DNA of 64,000 nucleotides, taken from contig NZ_JXLL01000001.1 in assembly GCF_001316435.1 (NCBI RefSeq), forward strand, positions 496,001 through 560,000. Direction: 5' to 3'. This DNA is from Caloranaerobacter sp. TR13. GTDB taxonomy: Bacteria > Bacillota > Clostridia > Tissierellales > Thermohalobacteraceae. The position numbers and the translations under genes were made by a program. The notes under the pieces are model-generated. The model did not search any database and was not told the DNA's origin. It saw nothing but the letters and a program-made list of their open reading frames with translations. Positions 9,754-20,610 of this stretch are shown here, piece by piece (within the stretch, counting starts at the first letter, position 1; each line of letters opens with the position of its first letter).

Positions 9754-10194
9754 TTATCTACCTATTTCTAGAGCTTTCATTGCCATAGTTTTAGATGAGT
9801 TAATTGCTGTTATATTTGCTTCATAAGCTCTAGAAGCAGATATCATATCTACCATTTCTTTAACTACTTCTACATTTGGCATTAAAACATATCCATCTTT
9901 ATCTGCATCAGGATGACCTGGTTCATATACTTTTTTAAATGGACTTTTATCTTCTATTATTGCACTAATCTTAACACCTTGCTTATTTAAGCTCTTACGT
10001 GAATATTCAGTCAAATAATATGAAAAAGGTTTATTATCTTTTTCTTTAAACACTACCATTTTTCTTCTATATGGAAGTCCATTGCTTGTCCTAGTTGTAT
10101 TTGCATTAGCTATGTTTTTTGAAATAATATCCATCCTTATTCTTTCTGCACTCATTCCTGAAGCACTAATATTTATAGCATTAAAAACTCCCAT
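9754..10194 (-). CDS. flgC: Flagellar basal-body rod protein FlgC
   Basis: FlgC is a proximal rod subunit exported through the flagellar apparatus. The N-terminal rod motif is present as [13 protein letters not shown]-like sequence ([13 protein letters not shown] at about residues 21-33). The C-terminal motif [17 protein letters not shown]-type sequence is near residues 115-132. Length 146 aa is normal. Two bases separate it from flgB and a strong GGGAGGAGATAATA SD precedes ATG 10194. Confidence 0.96.
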   Translation of the reverse strand: MGVFNAINISASGMSAERIRMDIISKNIANANTTRTSNGLPYRRKMVVFKEKDNKPFSYYLTEYSRKSLNKQGVKISAIIEDKSPFKKVYEPGHPDADKDGYVLMPNVEVVKEMVDMISASRAYEANITAINSSKTMAMKALEIGR

Positions 10195-10196
10195 TA

Positions 10197-10598
10197 TTAT
10201 CTCCTCCCGTCATTAATAACTGACTTAATTCTACTGAATTCTGACGCTGTTTGCCGGATTAAAGCATTATACATAATCGTATTCTTTGCTAAATCTGCCA
10301 TTTCAGTATCAATATTTACATTATTTCCGTCTAATCTAGTAGAAGTATTTACTTGTTTAACTATTCTTGGCTCTAAGTTACTATGCTGTGACTTAATATG
10401 CAATCTATTTGTCACTTTCAGCTTTACTGATTTATTTTCTAGACTCTCATTTAATATATCTTCAAATTCAACTTTGATCCTTTTATATCCAGGTGTATCC
10501 ACATTAGCTATATTATTTGAAATAGCTTCATGTCTTAACCAAGTCCCATTAAGTGCAAACTTCAAAAAATTAACTGTTGAAAACACTCGATCCAACAT
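10197..10598 (-). CDS. flgB: Flagellar basal-body rod protein FlgB
   Basis: FlgB is the proximal rod protein and the first gene of this flagellar operon. The 133-aa product has the N-terminal motif [20 protein letters not shown] and the C-terminal segment typical of rod proteins. ATG 10598 follows GAGGTGAGTTT. The upstream 200-base gap holds a candidate promoter and the terminator of codY, so flagellar transcription probably starts here. Confidence 0.96.
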   Translation of the reverse strand: MLDRVFSTVNFLKFALNGTWLRHEAISNNIANVDTPGYKRIKVEFEDILNESLENKSVKLKVTNRLHIKSQHSNLEPRIVKQVNTSTRLDGNNVNIDTEMADLAKNTIMYNALIRQTASEFSRIKSVINDGRR

Positions 10599-10675
10599 AA
10601 ACTCACCTCTTAAATCAAATATCTATAAATTATTCGATAAAAATATGCAAAATCCTTCATATTTTTATTTTTTAC

Positions 10676-10703
10676 ACTATATAATATTAATTTTCTTCTT
10701 CAA
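10676..10703 (-). promoter_or_regulatory. Candidate promoter of the flagellar operon
   Basis: On the minus strand TTGAAG (10703-10698) and TATAGT (10681-10676) are separated by 16 bases, about 80 bases upstream of flgB. No sigma-D type -10 (GCCGATAA-like) was found here. The match is moderate in very AT-rich DNA. Confidence 0.4.
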
Positions 10704-10773
10704 TTTAAATATTTCCTTCTTCTATTTTATGTTTTTTTACAATTTTGTTTAAATGGTCAATAAGTCCTAATAG

Positions 10774-10813
10774 GTTAAAAAAAGGTACGACACTATGTGT
10801 CATACCTTTTATT
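10774..10813 (-). terminator. Intrinsic terminator of codY
   Basis: Read on the minus strand, right after the codY stop, a 13-bp hairpin (arms near 10781-10793 and 10798-10810, one G-U pair) is followed by a run of seven T. It isolates codY and its upstream genes from the flagellar operon. Confidence 0.85.
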
Positions 10814-10814
10814 T

Positions 10815-11597
10815 TTAACTTCTCACTTTTTTAAGTTCATCTATTAATTTGTCATTTAAAATCTTTATATATGTCCCCTTCATTCCAAGTGACCTAGACT
10901 CAATTACTCCAGCACTTTCAAATTTTCTAAGTGCATTTACAATTACAGACCTTGTAATACCTACTCTATCTGCAATTTTACTAGCAACAAGCAATCCTTC
11001 ATCCCCATCTAATTCATTAAAAATATGTTCTACTGCTTCTAATTCAGAATATGATAAAGTGCCTATTGCCATTTGAACTATTGCTTTTTTACGTGCTTCT
11101 TCTTCTATTTCTTCATTTTTAGCTCTTAAAATTTCCATTCCAACTATTGTTGCACTATATTCAGCTAAAACTAAATCCTCTTCAGTAAATTCTCTACCAA
11201 ATCTAGCAAGCACTAAAGTTCCTAATCTAACACCACCACTTATTATTGGTACAACCGTACTCAACTTGTTAGGATAGTCACATTTAGACACTTGATCAAA
11301 CACACACTCTTCAACTTCTTTCGTATTTGCTCTAGTTTCATTAATCCTCAACAATTCCTCATTATATTCTTTAGGAAACCTTCTCTCTTCTACAACTTCA
11401 CTTTGTATGATATTACATTCAAAACCTAAAGATAAAGCAAATCCTAATACTCTTCCTTTCTTGCTAGCTATATAAACATTAGCCTCAAGAATTTCACTTA
11501 AAGTTGTACTTAATTCTGAAAAAGAAACAGGTCTACTACCTGAATTCTGCAAAATTTTATTAAGTCTCCTTGTCTTCTTTAATAAACTTTCACCCAT
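10815..11597 (-). CDS. codY: GTP- and branched-chain-amino-acid-sensing global repressor CodY
   Basis: CodY represses amino-acid, transport and adaptive genes while GTP and isoleucine/valine are abundant. The 260-aa product has the N-terminal GAF-like effector domain (about residues 1-155) and a C-terminal winged helix. The near-invariant recognition region [20 protein letters not shown] is at about residues 205-224. The gene lies between hslU and flgB, the same neighbourhood as in Bacillus. ATG 11597 has AAGGAGGATTA. CodY can regulate motility operons in other Bacillota, but no CodY box was clearly identified here. Confidence 0.97.
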   Translation of the reverse strand: MGESLLKKTRRLNKILQNSGSRPVSFSELSTTLSEILEANVYIASKKGRVLGFALSLGFECNIIQSEVVEERRFPKEYNEELLRINETRANTKEVEECVFDQVSKCDYPNKLSTVVPIISGGVRLGTLVLARFGREFTEEDLVLAEYSATIVGMEILRAKNEEIEEEARKKAIVQMAIGTLSYSELEAVEHIFNELDGDEGLLVASKIADRVGITRSVIVNALRKFESAGVIESRSLGMKGTYIKILNDKLIDELKKVRS

Positions 11598-11612
11598 ATT
11601 AATCCTCCTTCA

Positions 11613-13007
11613 TCAGATTATGTATTTTGACATATCTTTTTCTTTTATAATGTCACTCAATTTTTCTCTAACATAATTTACATCTATTTCAACTTTTTTC
11701 TCTTCAATATCTGGCGCTTCAAAAGATATATCTTCATGCAATTTTTCTAATATAGTATGCAGTCTTCTGGCTCCTATATTCTCTGATTGTTCATTAATAA
11801 GATATGCAATTCTTGCTATTTCATTAATAGCTTCTTCAGTATATGTTACTTTTATACCTTCTGTTTCTAACAATAATTGATATTGTTTGATAAGCGCATT
11901 TTGTGGCTTCGTTAATATTTCTTTAAAAATATCTTCAGTAAGATTTTCTAATTCTACTCGAATAGGGAATCTACCTTGTATTTCTGGTATTAAATCCGTA
12001 ACTTTTGTAATATGAAAAGCTCCAGCTGCTATAAAAAGAATATGGTCAGTTTTAACAGGACCGTATTTCGTCATAACAGTACTACCCTCAATAATAGGTA
12101 GAATATCCCTTTGTACTCCTTCTCTTGATATATCGGGACCAGAGCCAAAATTTCTTCCAGCAATTTTATCTATTTCATCAATAAAGATTATTCCATTTTC
12201 TTCAGCTCTTTTAATTCCCTCATTAATAACCTCATCCATATCTATAAGTTTTTGAGCTTCTTGAGAAGTTAAAATTTTCTTGGCTTCTTTAATAGGAACT
12301 TTTCTTTTCTTAGTCATCTTCGGAATTATTCCACCTAATAAATCATTTACATTAATATTTAATTCTTCAATCCCAATTCCACTAAACATTTCTATAGTAG
12401 AGTTTTTACTTTCTTCAATTTCTATTTCAATAACTTTATCATCTAACTCATTGCCAATAAGTTTTTTTCTAATTTCTTTTCTTTGTTGTAGAATTTTTTC
12501 ATTTTCAATAGTATTATCGTTATCACATTGTTCCTTTTTACTAGTACCAAAAAAAACATTTAGTGGATTAATAAAATCTTCTGTTTTTTTAGGTAATGGA
12601 ACTATAATCTCAGCAATTCTATCTAAAGCAACATCACGTGCTTTATTATATACCATTCTAATTTTCTCTGATTTAACCATTCGAATTGAAGTTTGAACTA
12701 AATCTCTCACCATTGATTCTACATCTCTACCTACATAACCTACTTCTGTAAATTTTGTTGCTTCTACTTTTACAAATGGTGCATTTACTAATTTAGCTAG
12801 CCTTCGCGCAATCTCAGTTTTACCTACACCGGTTGGTCCTATCATTAATATATTCTTAGGTTTAACTTCCTCTTTAAACTCATCATCTAACAAATTTCTT
12901 CTATATCTATTTCTTAAGGCAATTGCAACAGATTTTTTTGCTTTTTGTTGTCCTATAATATATTTATCTAATTCTTTAACTATTTGTTTTGGAGTTAATT
13001 CATTCAT
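11613..13007 (-). CDS. hslU: ATP-dependent protease ATPase subunit HslU (ClpY)
   Basis: HslU is the AAA+ unfoldase that feeds substrates to HslV. The Walker [15 protein letters not shown] is near residues 54-67, and the Walker [14 protein letters not shown] is preceded by the long inserted I domain. The arginine-containing [10 protein letters not shown] follows, and the C-terminal tail ends in KYII, used to dock into HslV. The frame is open to 13016, but the AGGAG at 13016-13020 overlaps the longer GTG start, so ATG 13007 (464 aa) is preferred. It follows hslV by 13 bases. Confidence 0.96.
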   Translation of the reverse strand: MNELTPKQIVKELDKYIIGQQKAKKSVAIALRNRYRRNLLDDEFKEEVKPKNILMIGPTGVGKTEIARRLAKLVNAPFVKVEATKFTEVGYVGRDVESMVRDLVQTSIRMVKSEKIRMVYNKARDVALDRIAEIIVPLPKKTEDFINPLNVFFGTSKKEQCDNDNTIENEKILQQRKEIRKKLIGNELDDKVIEIEIEESKNSTIEMFSGIGIEELNINVNDLLGGIIPKMTKKRKVPIKEAKKILTSQEAQKLIDMDEVINEGIKRAEENGIIFIDEIDKIAGRNFGSGPDISREGVQRDILPIIEGSTVMTKYGPVKTDHILFIAAGAFHITKVTDLIPEIQGRFPIRVELENLTEDIFKEILTKPQNALIKQYQLLLETEGIKVTYTEEAINEIARIAYLINEQSENIGARRLHTILEKLHEDISFEAPDIEEKKVEIDVNYVREKLSDIIKEKDMSKYII

Positions 13008-13020
13008 CAAAAACACTCCT

Positions 13021-13551
13021 TTAAATCACTTCTACAGTAATATTACTATTAGTATACACGCATATGGATGAAGCTATCAAGAGCGACTCTTTTACTATTT
13101 CTTCAATCGAAAGACGGGAATGCTTTACTAAAGCTTTACCAGCCGCAAATGCATAACTACCACCTGAACCTATAGCAACTATACCATCTTCAGGTTCTAT
13201 AACCTCACCATTACCTGATATTACTAATAAAATATCTTTATTTCCTGCTATTAACATAGCTTCAAGTTTTCTTAAAATTTTATCATTTCTCCAATCCATT
13301 GCTAACTCTACAGCTGCTCTTTTAAGATTTCCACTAAATTGTTCCAATTTTTCTTCTAATTTCTCAGACAAAGTCATCGCATCAGCTACAGAGCCTGCAA
13401 ACCCAACTACTACAGTATTATTATATAGTTTTCTCACTTTTTTAGCTGTATGTTTCATAATAGTTTTATCTCCAAAAGTAACTTGACCATCTCCAGCTAT
13501 TGCTACCTTATTATCTTTCTTTACAGCAATAATTGTAGTTCCCCTAAACAC
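13021..13551 (-). CDS. hslV: ATP-dependent protease proteolytic subunit HslV (ClpQ)
   Basis: HslV is the proteasome-like peptidase of the HslUV complex. The start [13 protein letters not shown] places the catalytic threonine at residue 5, to be exposed by removal of a short leader. [18 protein letters not shown] and the later IGSGG loops are typical. The frame opens upstream at 13587, but the GTG at 13551 follows an AGGGGTGAG SD and yields 176 aa, the usual clostridial length. Bacillus ClpQ uses an N-terminal serine, so the threonine here is the ancestral type. Confidence 0.94.
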   Translation of the reverse strand: MFRGTTIIAVKKDNKVAIAGDGQVTFGDKTIMKHTAKKVRKLYNNTVVVGFAGSVADAMTLSEKLEEKLEQFSGNLKRAAVELAMDWRNDKILRKLEAMLIAGNKDILLVISGNGEVIEPEDGIVAIGSGGSYAFAAGKALVKHSRLSIEEIVKESLLIASSICVYTNSNITVEVI

Positions 13552-13598
13552 AATCTCACCCCTATCCGCAACAATCAATGTTATCATATTTTAACACA

Positions 13599-14921
13599 TC
13601 AATCAACTAATATTTTATTCTCTTTGATAAATTTTTGTAAAACTTTTAAACTTCGTTCGGATTTTAACTTGTTTCTTTCTTTTTTGTTTTTTACTCTATG
13701 TTCTAATGCAGGCATTATACCAAAATTTATATGCATAGGCTGAAAATTACTTATACTTCCATCAGAAATATAATTACTCAAAGAGCCAAGTGCTGTTTCT
13801 ATTGGAAATATTAGTGGCTGCTTATCTAGTAAAATCCTTGACATATTTATACCTGCCACTAGTCCAGAAGCAGCTGACTCAACATATCCTTCAACACCTG
13901 TTATTTGACCTGCAAACATTATATTCTCATATTCTTTTAATTGATAAGTTGGTTTTAAAACTTTTGGTGAATCAATATAAGTATTGCGATGCATCACGCC
14001 ATATCTGACAAATTCTGCATTTTCTAAAGCAGGAATTAAACTAAATACTCTTTTTTGTTCACCCCATTTTAAATTAGTTTGAAAACCAACCATATTATAC
14101 AAAGTTCCTTCTTTATTATCTTGTCTTAATTGAACGACTGCATAGTATTTTTCTTTTGTAATTGGATTCTCTAAGCCGACAGGCTTTAATGGACCATATA
14201 ATAAAGTTTCTTTACCTCTTTTGGCCATTGTTTCTATTGGCATACAAGCTTCAAAAACAATCTGTTTTTCAAAATTTTTCAATGGATGAACTTCTGCTTT
14301 TATAAGTTCTTGATAAAAACGTTCATATTCTTCTTTGTTCATAGGACAGTTTATATAATCAGCTTCTCCTTTATTGTACCTCGATCCCTTGAATGCTCTT
14401 TTCATATTAATTGATTCATAAGTAACAATTGGAGCTGCCGCATCATAAAAATATAAGTGTTCAGCTTTAGTTAATTTAGAAATATGATCTGTTAAGCCTT
14501 TAGAGGTTAATGGCCCCGTAGCTATAATTACAAAACTATCAGTTGGTATTTCAGTTATTTCGTTTCTTATAAGCTCTATATTAGGATGATTACAAATTTT
14601 GTTAGTTATCTCTTCTGAAAATCTTTCTCTATCAACCGCAAGAGCCCCTCCTGCTGGTACTCTATTATTATCAGCAGCTTCCATAATTAATGAATTTAAC
14701 ATTCGCATTTCGGCTTTAAGCAATCCTATTGCATTTTCTATACTATCTGATTTTAGTGAATTACTACACACTAACTCGGCTAATTTATCTGTATGATGTG
14801 CTTCTGTATTTTTAACAGGTCTCATTTCAAACAGTTTAACTTTAATTCCTCTACTAGCTAATTGCCAACTTGCTTCACATCCTGCTAGACCTCCACCAAT
14901 AACCATTACTTCATTTTGCAT
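13599..14921 (-). CDS. trmFO: Folate/FAD-dependent tRNA m5U54 methyltransferase TrmFO
   Basis: TrmFO makes ribothymidine at position 54 of tRNA using methylenetetrahydrofolate and FAD. The FAD-binding [10 protein letters not shown] is at residues 8-17. The motif [11 protein letters not shown] holds the conserved cysteine. ATGPLTS and the C-terminal [20 protein letters not shown] are diagnostic of this GidA-related family. The 440-aa length is normal. The gene lies between topA and hslV; the xerC-like codV gene found here in Bacillus is missing. Confidence 0.97.
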   Translation of the reverse strand: MQNEVMVIGGGLAGCEASWQLASRGIKVKLFEMRPVKNTEAHHTDKLAELVCSNSLKSDSIENAIGLLKAEMRMLNSLIMEAADNNRVPAGGALAVDRERFSEEITNKICNHPNIELIRNEITEIPTDSFVIIATGPLTSKGLTDHISKLTKAEHLYFYDAAAPIVTYESINMKRAFKGSRYNKGEADYINCPMNKEEYERFYQELIKAEVHPLKNFEKQIVFEACMPIETMAKRGKETLLYGPLKPVGLENPITKEKYYAVVQLRQDNKEGTLYNMVGFQTNLKWGEQKRVFSLIPALENAEFVRYGVMHRNTYIDSPKVLKPTYQLKEYENIMFAGQITGVEGYVESAASGLVAGINMSRILLDKQPLIFPIETALGSLSNYISDGSISNFQPMHINFGIMPALEHRVKNKKERNKLKSERSLKVLQKFIKENKILVD

Positions 14922-14932
14922 AATATCACCCT

Positions 14933-17017
14933 TTACTTTTCATTTGTTTCTTTTTTATACTTACATTCCTTATTAGAGCATTTTATATAATTACCTTTTT
15001 TATTTTTTTTCTTTATTAATATTCCTCCACACTCAGGGCATTTATCTCCAGTTGGCATATCCCATGAAACAAATGAGCATTCAGGATAGTTACTACATCC
15101 ATAAAATTTCCTGCCTTTTTTAGTGCTTCTTTCTATCAATTCCCCTCCACATTCTGGACATTTTATACCTAATTCTTTCACAATTGGTTTCGTATTTTTA
15201 CATTCTGGATATCCAGGACAAGCTAAAAATTTCCCATATCTTCCATGTTTGATTACCATAAACCTGCCACACTTCTCACATTTTATATCAGTAATCTCAT
15301 TCTGAATCTCTATCTTATTAATCTCATTTTCTGCTTTTTCAAGACTTATTTTAAATTCTTTATAGAATTCATTTATTACATCTTTCCAATTCAGTAAACC
15401 TTCTTCAATTTTATCTAACTTATTTTCCATATCTGCAGTAAACTCTTCATTAATAATATCTGTAAAATATTCTTGAAGTAACTCTGTTACTAAAATACCC
15501 AAATCTGTTGGTTTAAAATATTTTTTTTCTAAAACTACATAGCCTCTACTCAAAATAGTACTAATTGTAGGTGCATACGTACTAGGTCTACCTATTCCTA
15601 GCTCTTCTAAAGTTCTAACTAAAGTAGATTCAGTATATCTTGCTGGTGGTTGTGTAAAATGTTGTTCAGACTGTATGTCTTTAATATTTACAATTTCACC
15701 TTCATCAAGATTTGGAATCTCTATTTCTTTTTCTTGTTTATCATCTTTAAGTATTTTTAAATAACCATTAAATACTATTTTAGAGCCCGAAGCTCTAAAA
15801 ATATAATTTCCAGCATTAATCTTAACTGATAACGTTTCGTATAATGCAGGACTCATTTGACTTGCAACAAATCTTTCCCAAATGAGTTTATACAATTTAT
15901 ACTGATCAGCACTTAAAGAGTTTTTTATTTTCTCTGGTGTTCTATTTACTAAAGTAGGTCTAATCGCTTCATGAGCATCTTGAATATCATTTTTCTTTTT
16001 TGACTTAAATCTTCTAAATCCTGTAGTATATTTTTCTCCATAGACTTCTGCTATAAAATCTTTGGCTTTTTTTAATGCTTCATCAGATATTCTTACCGAA
16101 TCAGTTCTTATGTAAGTAATAAGACCAACAGTTCCTTCGCCTTTAACATCAATACCTTCATATAATTGTTGAGCTACCATCATCGTCTTTTTAGTCGAAA
16201 AACCTAAACGTTTAGATGCCTCCTGTTGCAAAGTACTTGTAGTAAGAGGAGGATTAGGATTACGTTTTCTATTTCCTCTTTTAACTTCATCAATAATAAA
16301 ATCACTTGTTTTAATTCCTCTGATAATAGTTTCAACTTCATCTTTACTTTTTAAGTCTAACTTCTTTTCTTTCCCTTCTTCCTTAACACCATAAAAATTC
16401 GCTTTGAATATTCGACTATCTTTTTTAAGAAAAACATCTATAGTCCAGTATTCAGTAGGTTTAAAGTTTTCAATTTCCTTCTCTCTATCGCAAATAAGTT
16501 TTGTTGCAACAGACTGTACCCTACCAGCACTCAATCCTCTTTTTACTTTTCTCCACAATAAAGGACTAATTTTATATCCAACAAGTCTATCTAATACTCT
16601 TCTAGCTTGTTGTGCATTTACTAGATTCTGATTGATTTGTCGAGGTTTCTTAATTGCAGTTTTAATAGCATTTTTAGTAATTTCATTAAATTCTATTCTA
16701 ACTTTATCATCTTTTGAAAGACCTAATATATGTGATAAATGCCATGAAATTGCTTCACCTTCCCTATCGGGGTCTGTTGCTAAATAGATCTTTTCAGCTT
16801 TTTTTGCTTCTTTTTTTATCTCATTTATTACAGGGCCTTTACCTCTTATTGTTATGTATTCAGGTTCAAAATTCTCTTCTATTTTAATACCCAATTTGCT
16901 TTTGGGTAAATCTCTAACATGTCCTACAGATGCTTTCACTTTATAATTACTACCTAGAAATTTCCCTATAGTTTTAGCCTTAGCAGGTGACTCTACTATA
17001 ACAAGGAACTTTGCCAA
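14933..17017 (-). CDS. topA: DNA topoisomerase I TopA
   Basis: This type IA topoisomerase relaxes negative supercoils. The start [17 protein letters not shown] uses TTG 17017 behind GGAGGTG; the open frame to 17032 runs through that SD. The TOPRIM acidic motif DPDREGEA is near residues 78-85 and the active-site tyrosine is in [13 protein letters not shown]. Three C4 zinc-ribbon modules occupy the last 130 residues (CEKCG, CPECG, CPECG). Length 694 aa matches Bacillota TopA. A promoter is visible just upstream. Confidence 0.97.
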   Translation of the reverse strand: MAKFLVIVESPAKAKTIGKFLGSNYKVKASVGHVRDLPKSKLGIKIEENFEPEYITIRGKGPVINEIKKEAKKAEKIYLATDPDREGEAISWHLSHILGLSKDDKVRIEFNEITKNAIKTAIKKPRQINQNLVNAQQARRVLDRLVGYKISPLLWRKVKRGLSAGRVQSVATKLICDREKEIENFKPTEYWTIDVFLKKDSRIFKANFYGVKEEGKEKKLDLKSKDEVETIIRGIKTSDFIIDEVKRGNRKRNPNPPLTTSTLQQEASKRLGFSTKKTMMVAQQLYEGIDVKGEGTVGLITYIRTDSVRISDEALKKAKDFIAEVYGEKYTTGFRRFKSKKKNDIQDAHEAIRPTLVNRTPEKIKNSLSADQYKLYKLIWERFVASQMSPALYETLSVKINAGNYIFRASGSKIVFNGYLKILKDDKQEKEIEIPNLDEGEIVNIKDIQSEQHFTQPPARYTESTLVRTLEELGIGRPSTYAPTISTILSRGYVVLEKKYFKPTDLGILVTELLQEYFTDIINEEFTADMENKLDKIEEGLLNWKDVINEFYKEFKISLEKAENEINKIEIQNEITDIKCEKCGRFMVIKHGRYGKFLACPGYPECKNTKPIVKELGIKCPECGGELIERSTKKGRKFYGCSNYPECSFVSWDMPTGDKCPECGGILIKKKNKKGNYIKCSNKECKYKKETNEK

Positions 17018-17049
17018 GTCATACACCTCCAACTTTCATAATGTTTGTT

Positions 17050-17078
17050 ATTATATCAAAAACTATATATTAAGTCTA
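17050..17078 (-). promoter_or_regulatory. Promoter of topA
   Basis: Minus-strand TAGACT (17078-17073), a 17-base spacer and TATAAT (17055-17050) with an extended TGA element, in the short gap between dprA and topA. It allows topA to be transcribed apart from dprA. Confidence 0.65.
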
Positions 17079-17081
17079 CTT

Positions 17082-18176
17082 TTAAAAATCATTTAATTGA
17101 AAGGTCTTCCCTGGTAATTGTTTTACAATTCCCTTTAATTCCAAAATTGTCAATATACTATTCACTTTCATTATATCCAATCCTGTTTGATAAGATATTT
17201 CATCACAATGTTTAGGATATTCTTTAATACATCTAACTATTTTAATTTCATCTTTTCCTAAATTCAAACAAGATATTTCTTTAACTCTTTTTTTCTTAAT
17301 TATTTCTTTTAGTAAAGTAATCTCTTCAATAATATCATTAATATCTGTAATAAGTTTTGCACCATCTTTAATAAGTAAGTTTGTACCTTTACTATAAACA
17401 CTATTAATATTCCCTGGTACTGCGAAAACTTCTTTCCCCTGTTCTAAAGCTATTTGTGCTGTAATCAAAGAACCACTTTTTTCACTAGCTTCAACAACTA
17501 AAACGCCTAAAGAAAGTCCGCTGATTATTCTGTTTCTCATAGGAAAATTATATGGTAATGGCTGAACTCCTAAAGGATATTCAGTAATAATTGCTCCGTT
17601 ATTTTGTATTTTATCAAATAATGTTTTATTAGTTTTAGGGTATATTGAATCTATTCCATTTCCTAAAACAGCAATAGTTCTTCCATTAGCTATGAGTGCT
17701 CCTTCATGAGCTTTGGTATCTATCCCACGTGCTAAACCACTTACTATAGTGATCCCTAGCTCAGATAATTCTTTAGCAAATTTTTCTGCAACCCATTTAC
17801 CATATGCAGTAGCTTTTCTAGAACCTACTATAGCTATAGAAATTTCATCCTTAACCTCTAAACTACCTTTAATGTAGATTACTTTTGGTGGATTATAAAT
17901 GTTCCTTAAATGTCTAGGATAATCGTCATCAAAAATTGTTATTACTTTTGCTTCACTTTTTTCAACTTTAGATCTGTAATCTTCATAATAGTGTTTATCT
18001 TTATATTTAATTAGAATAGCTTTTGTATACTCACTTAGAAACCTTATTTTATTAATAACATCTGCTGATGCTTCCCATAATAAATAAAAATCTCCAAAAT
18101 ACTCTTCAAGTTTTTCAATTGTGTTACTGTTTATATTAATACTATTTAACCAAATTAAAATATCCCTACTATTCAT
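17082..18176 (-). CDS. dprA: DNA processing protein DprA
   Basis: DprA protects incoming single-stranded DNA and loads RecA on it during transformation; it also occurs widely outside competent species. The Rossmann-like core carries GSRKATAYGKWVAEKFA, SGLARGIDTKAHEGAL and the nucleotide-loop GNGIDSIYPKTN. The N-terminus has a helix-hairpin-helix/SAM-like region, and the last 65 residues look like the DprA winged helix. ATG 18176 (364 aa) has AAAGTAGGT as SD, better than the longer start at 18194. It is next to comM, another transformation gene. Confidence 0.94.
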   Translation of the reverse strand: MNSRDILIWLNSININSNTIEKLEEYFGDFYLLWEASADVINKIRFLSEYTKAILIKYKDKHYYEDYRSKVEKSEAKVITIFDDDYPRHLRNIYNPPKVIYIKGSLEVKDEISIAIVGSRKATAYGKWVAEKFAKELSELGITIVSGLARGIDTKAHEGALIANGRTIAVLGNGIDSIYPKTNKTLFDKIQNNGAIITEYPLGVQPLPYNFPMRNRIISGLSLGVLVVEASEKSGSLITAQIALEQGKEVFAVPGNINSVYSKGTNLLIKDGAKLITDINDIIEEITLLKEIIKKKRVKEISCLNLGKDEIKIVRCIKEYPKHCDEISYQTGLDIMKVNSILTILELKGIVKQLPGKTFQLNDF

Positions 18177-18208
18177 AGTATTACCTACTTTCATATTCTA
18201 TTATTGAT

Positions 18209-19738
18209 TTAACGCCAGAACTTTCTATCTAAACTCCTATATTGAATAGCTTCAGCTAAATGTTGTACTTCTATTAATTCTTTTTTATCTAAATCAGCAA
18301 TTGTCCTAGCTAATTTTAGAATTTTATTATATGCTCTAGCACTTAAACCTAAATTATCAAATGCTTCCTCCATCAATTTAACACATTTATTATCTAATTT
18401 ACAGTATTTATTTATATCTTTTGATGTTAATTGCGCATTACAAAATATTTTTTCTTTAGAATACCTATTAATCTGGATTTTTCTAGCTTCATTAACCCTT
18501 TTTCTAATACTTCTTGAAGTTTCAGACATAACATTACTACCTAATTCTTTATAAGCTACAGGTGCAACCTCTATATGTATATCAACTCTATCTAATAATG
18601 GTCCACTAATTCTACCCAAGTATCTATTTATTTCTCTCTCGCTACAAGTGCATTCATGTATTGGATCGCCATAATGACCACACGGACATGGATTCATACT
18701 TGCTACAAACATAAATTTAGCCGGATATGTTAAAGTAGCATTAACTCTCGAAATTGTTACATGACCATCTTCCATTGGTTGACGAAGAACTTCTAAAACG
18801 TTTTTTTGAAACTCAGGTAACTCATCTAAAAAAAGTACTCCGTAATGTGCTAATGATACTTCTCCAGGTTTGGGTATTCTACCTCCCCCTACCAAAGATG
18901 CACTAGATATCGTATGATGGGGTGCTCTAAAAGGGCGTCTAGTAATTAAAAAATTATTTTTTAATAAGCCTGCAACGCTATATATTTTAGTAATTTCTAA
19001 TGATTCATCAAATGTTAATTCAGGTAATATAGAAGGTAATCTCCTAGCAATCATCGTCTTACCAGAACCAGGTGGACCTATAATCAATATATTATGCCCA
19101 CCAGCTGCAGCAACTTCCATTGCTCTTTTTAATGATTCTTGCCCCTTAATGTCTCTAAAATCATCATATAATTCATTTTCGTTTTTAAATAGTTTTGATA
19201 TATCAATTTTCCAAGGCTTTATGCTTATCTCATCATTTAAATGCATTACAAGTTCATATAAATTTTTTACTGGTATGACATCTATTTTTTCTACTATACT
19301 ACACTCATCTTTATTTTCGTAAGGTACTATAACCTTTTCAATTCCTTTATCTTTAAGTGATATAATTAACGGAAGAGCACCATCTATCTTATTTATATTA
19401 CCATCTAAAGATAATTCTCCTATAAAAGACATTTTACTTAAATCTTTGTTTTTGATAGTTCCAGTTGCTAATAATATTCCTACTGCTATCGATAAATCAA
19501 GCTGAGAACCTTCTTTTCTAAGACTAGCAGGTGCAAGATTAATAGTAATTCTGTTTAAAGGAAATTCAAAACCAGAATTTTTTATTGCAGTTCTTACTCT
19601 TTCTTTCGATTCTCTTATAGAAGTATCTGGCAAACCTACAATGTTAAAAACCGGCATTCCTCTAGAAATATCAGTTTCTACTTCAATAATATAACCATTT
19701 AGTCCATGCAATACACAAGTTTTAACTTTTGACAGCAT
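18209..19738 (-). CDS. comM: YifB/ComM-family Mg-chelatase-like AAA ATPase
   Basis: ComM is a hexameric helicase that promotes branch migration during integration of transformed DNA in Gram-negative species; its role in Bacillota is less well studied. Residues 1-170 form the Lon-protease-like domain. The Walker A GPPGSGKTMIARRLPSILP and Walker B LFLDELPEF follow. The cysteine-rich MNPCPCGHYGDP loop and a C-terminal Mg-chelatase domain complete the family pattern. ATG 19738 is ten bases after GGGGAG; the TTG at 19747 is too close to it. It is paired with dprA. Confidence 0.93.
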   Translation of the reverse strand: MLSKVKTCVLHGLNGYIIEVETDISRGMPVFNIVGLPDTSIRESKERVRTAIKNSGFEFPLNRITINLAPASLRKEGSQLDLSIAVGILLATGTIKNKDLSKMSFIGELSLDGNINKIDGALPLIISLKDKGIEKVIVPYENKDECSIVEKIDVIPVKNLYELVMHLNDEISIKPWKIDISKLFKNENELYDDFRDIKGQESLKRAMEVAAAGGHNILIIGPPGSGKTMIARRLPSILPELTFDESLEITKIYSVAGLLKNNFLITRRPFRAPHHTISSASLVGGGRIPKPGEVSLAHYGVLFLDELPEFQKNVLEVLRQPMEDGHVTISRVNATLTYPAKFMFVASMNPCPCGHYGDPIHECTCSEREINRYLGRISGPLLDRVDIHIEVAPVAYKELGSNVMSETSRSIRKRVNEARKIQINRYSKEKIFCNAQLTSKDINKYCKLDNKCVKLMEEAFDNLGLSARAYNKILKLARTIADLDKKELIEVQHLAEAIQYRSLDRKFWR

Positions 19739-19868
19739 TTTTTCCAATCTCCCCTTTATTTTCTTATGCTTATATACTTCAATAAATTAATTAAATTTCC
19801 TTTTAAATTATATTATCATTTATGATAAAATTAGATATGATATCTTGTAAGATTTTTATTTTAACACC

Positions 19869-19884
19869 TATTACCTGGGTAATA
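19869..19884. repeat. Inverted repeat upstream of comM
   Basis: TATTACC, two bases and GGTAATA form a perfect 7-bp inverted repeat about 130 bases upstream of comM, in the 240-base gap between yraN and comM. It could be an operator or a cruciform. No clear promoter was seen beside it, and the rest of the gap holds only the yraN terminator. Confidence 0.3.
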
Positions 19885-19949
19885 CCTAAATACCGACAAC
19901 AAACGACAAAAGATGATAATACAAAGAACATAATCTACAATTTAATAAA

Positions 19950-19980
19950 ATACAAAAAAAATGCACAATAAACTGTGCAC
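19950..19980 (-). terminator. Intrinsic terminator after yraN
   Basis: Minus-strand TGCACA, a six-base loop region and TGTGCA followed by eight T lie right after the yraN stop codon, separating the rnhB-yraN cluster from comM. Confidence 0.8.
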
Positions 19981-20334
19981 TTATATCCAAAAAGCATTTT
20001 GTATATGATTTATTCTGATATTTTTATCTAGAAATATTTCTATAATATCAAATCTATATTGCTTATTCACTATTTTTTTTAATTTTATGTATGTATAGGC
20101 AGTTTTTATTATCTTCTGTTGTTTGTTTATCGTAACTGCTTCATATGGATATCCATAAGCAGAACTTTTTCTAGTTTTAACCTCTACAAATACTATAATA
20201 TCATCTATAGCAGCAATTATGTCAATTTCGCCTAACTTGCATTTAAAATTTCTATCTATTATCTTATATTTGTTTTTATTTAAATAATTAACCGCTAATT
20301 TTTCTCCTATAACTCCAGTAATTTTATTTTTCAA
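19981..20334 (-). CDS. yraN: YraN/UPF0102 family endonuclease-like protein
   Basis: This small protein has the restriction-endonuclease-like fold motif GEIDIIAAIDDIIVFVEVKTR: the E-x-D and V-E-V-K residues form a PD-(D/E)XK site. The N-terminus GVIGEKLAVNYLNK is also family-typical. It is presumably a nuclease acting on branched or damaged DNA, but its cellular role is not established. TTG 20334 (117 aa) follows AAAGGTGAG and overlaps the end of the FlhB-like gene; GTG 20343 overlaps that SD and is less likely. Confidence 0.9.
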   Translation of the reverse strand: MKNKITGVIGEKLAVNYLNKNKYKIIDRNFKCKLGEIDIIAAIDDIIVFVEVKTRKSSAYGYPYEAVTINKQQKIIKTAYTYIKLKKIVNKQYRFDIIEIFLDKNIRINHIQNAFWI

Positions 20335-20605
20335 ATTTCTCACCTTTTTCTTTATCTAACTGATATACAAAAGCTAATATTTCAGCTACGGCCATATATA
20401 GCTTTTCTGGTATGGCTTGTCCTATTTCCAGACTAATTAAATCTTTAACAAGGTTTTCATTTTGAATTGTTTTAATACCTTCCTTCTCGGCTTTTTGAAT
20501 AATTTTTTCAGCAATTTCCCCTCTACCTTTAGCAATAACTCTAGGTGCAATATCACTCTTATCATACTTAAGTGCAACAGCAGTTTTAATGTTTTTATTT
20601 TTCAA
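20324..20605 (-). CDS. Free-standing FlhB C-terminal-domain protein (YlqH-like)
   Basis: This 93-aa protein corresponds to the cytoplasmic C-terminal domain of the flagellar export switch FlhB. TAVALKYDKSDIAPRVIAKG near residues 8-27 and QAIPEKLYMAVAEILAFVYQL near residues 62-82 align with the part of FlhB that follows the self-cleavage NPTH site. That site itself and all membrane helices are absent, so the protein resembles the piece left after FlhB autocleavage. It lies in the rnhB-ylqG-ylqH order known from Bacillus. TTG 20605 has AAGGGTG as SD. Confidence 0.85.
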   Translation of the reverse strand: MKNKNIKTAVALKYDKSDIAPRVIAKGRGEIAEKIIQKAEKEGIKTIQNENLVKDLISLEIGQAIPEKLYMAVAEILAFVYQLDKEKGEKFEK

Positions 20606-20610
20606 ATATA

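Noticed and set aside
10599-10740. Possible sigma-D or CodY box upstream of flgB
   Set aside because: No GCCGATAA-like -10 and no sequence close to the CodY consensus palindrome could be found; only a sigma-A-like pair was kept, at low confidence.
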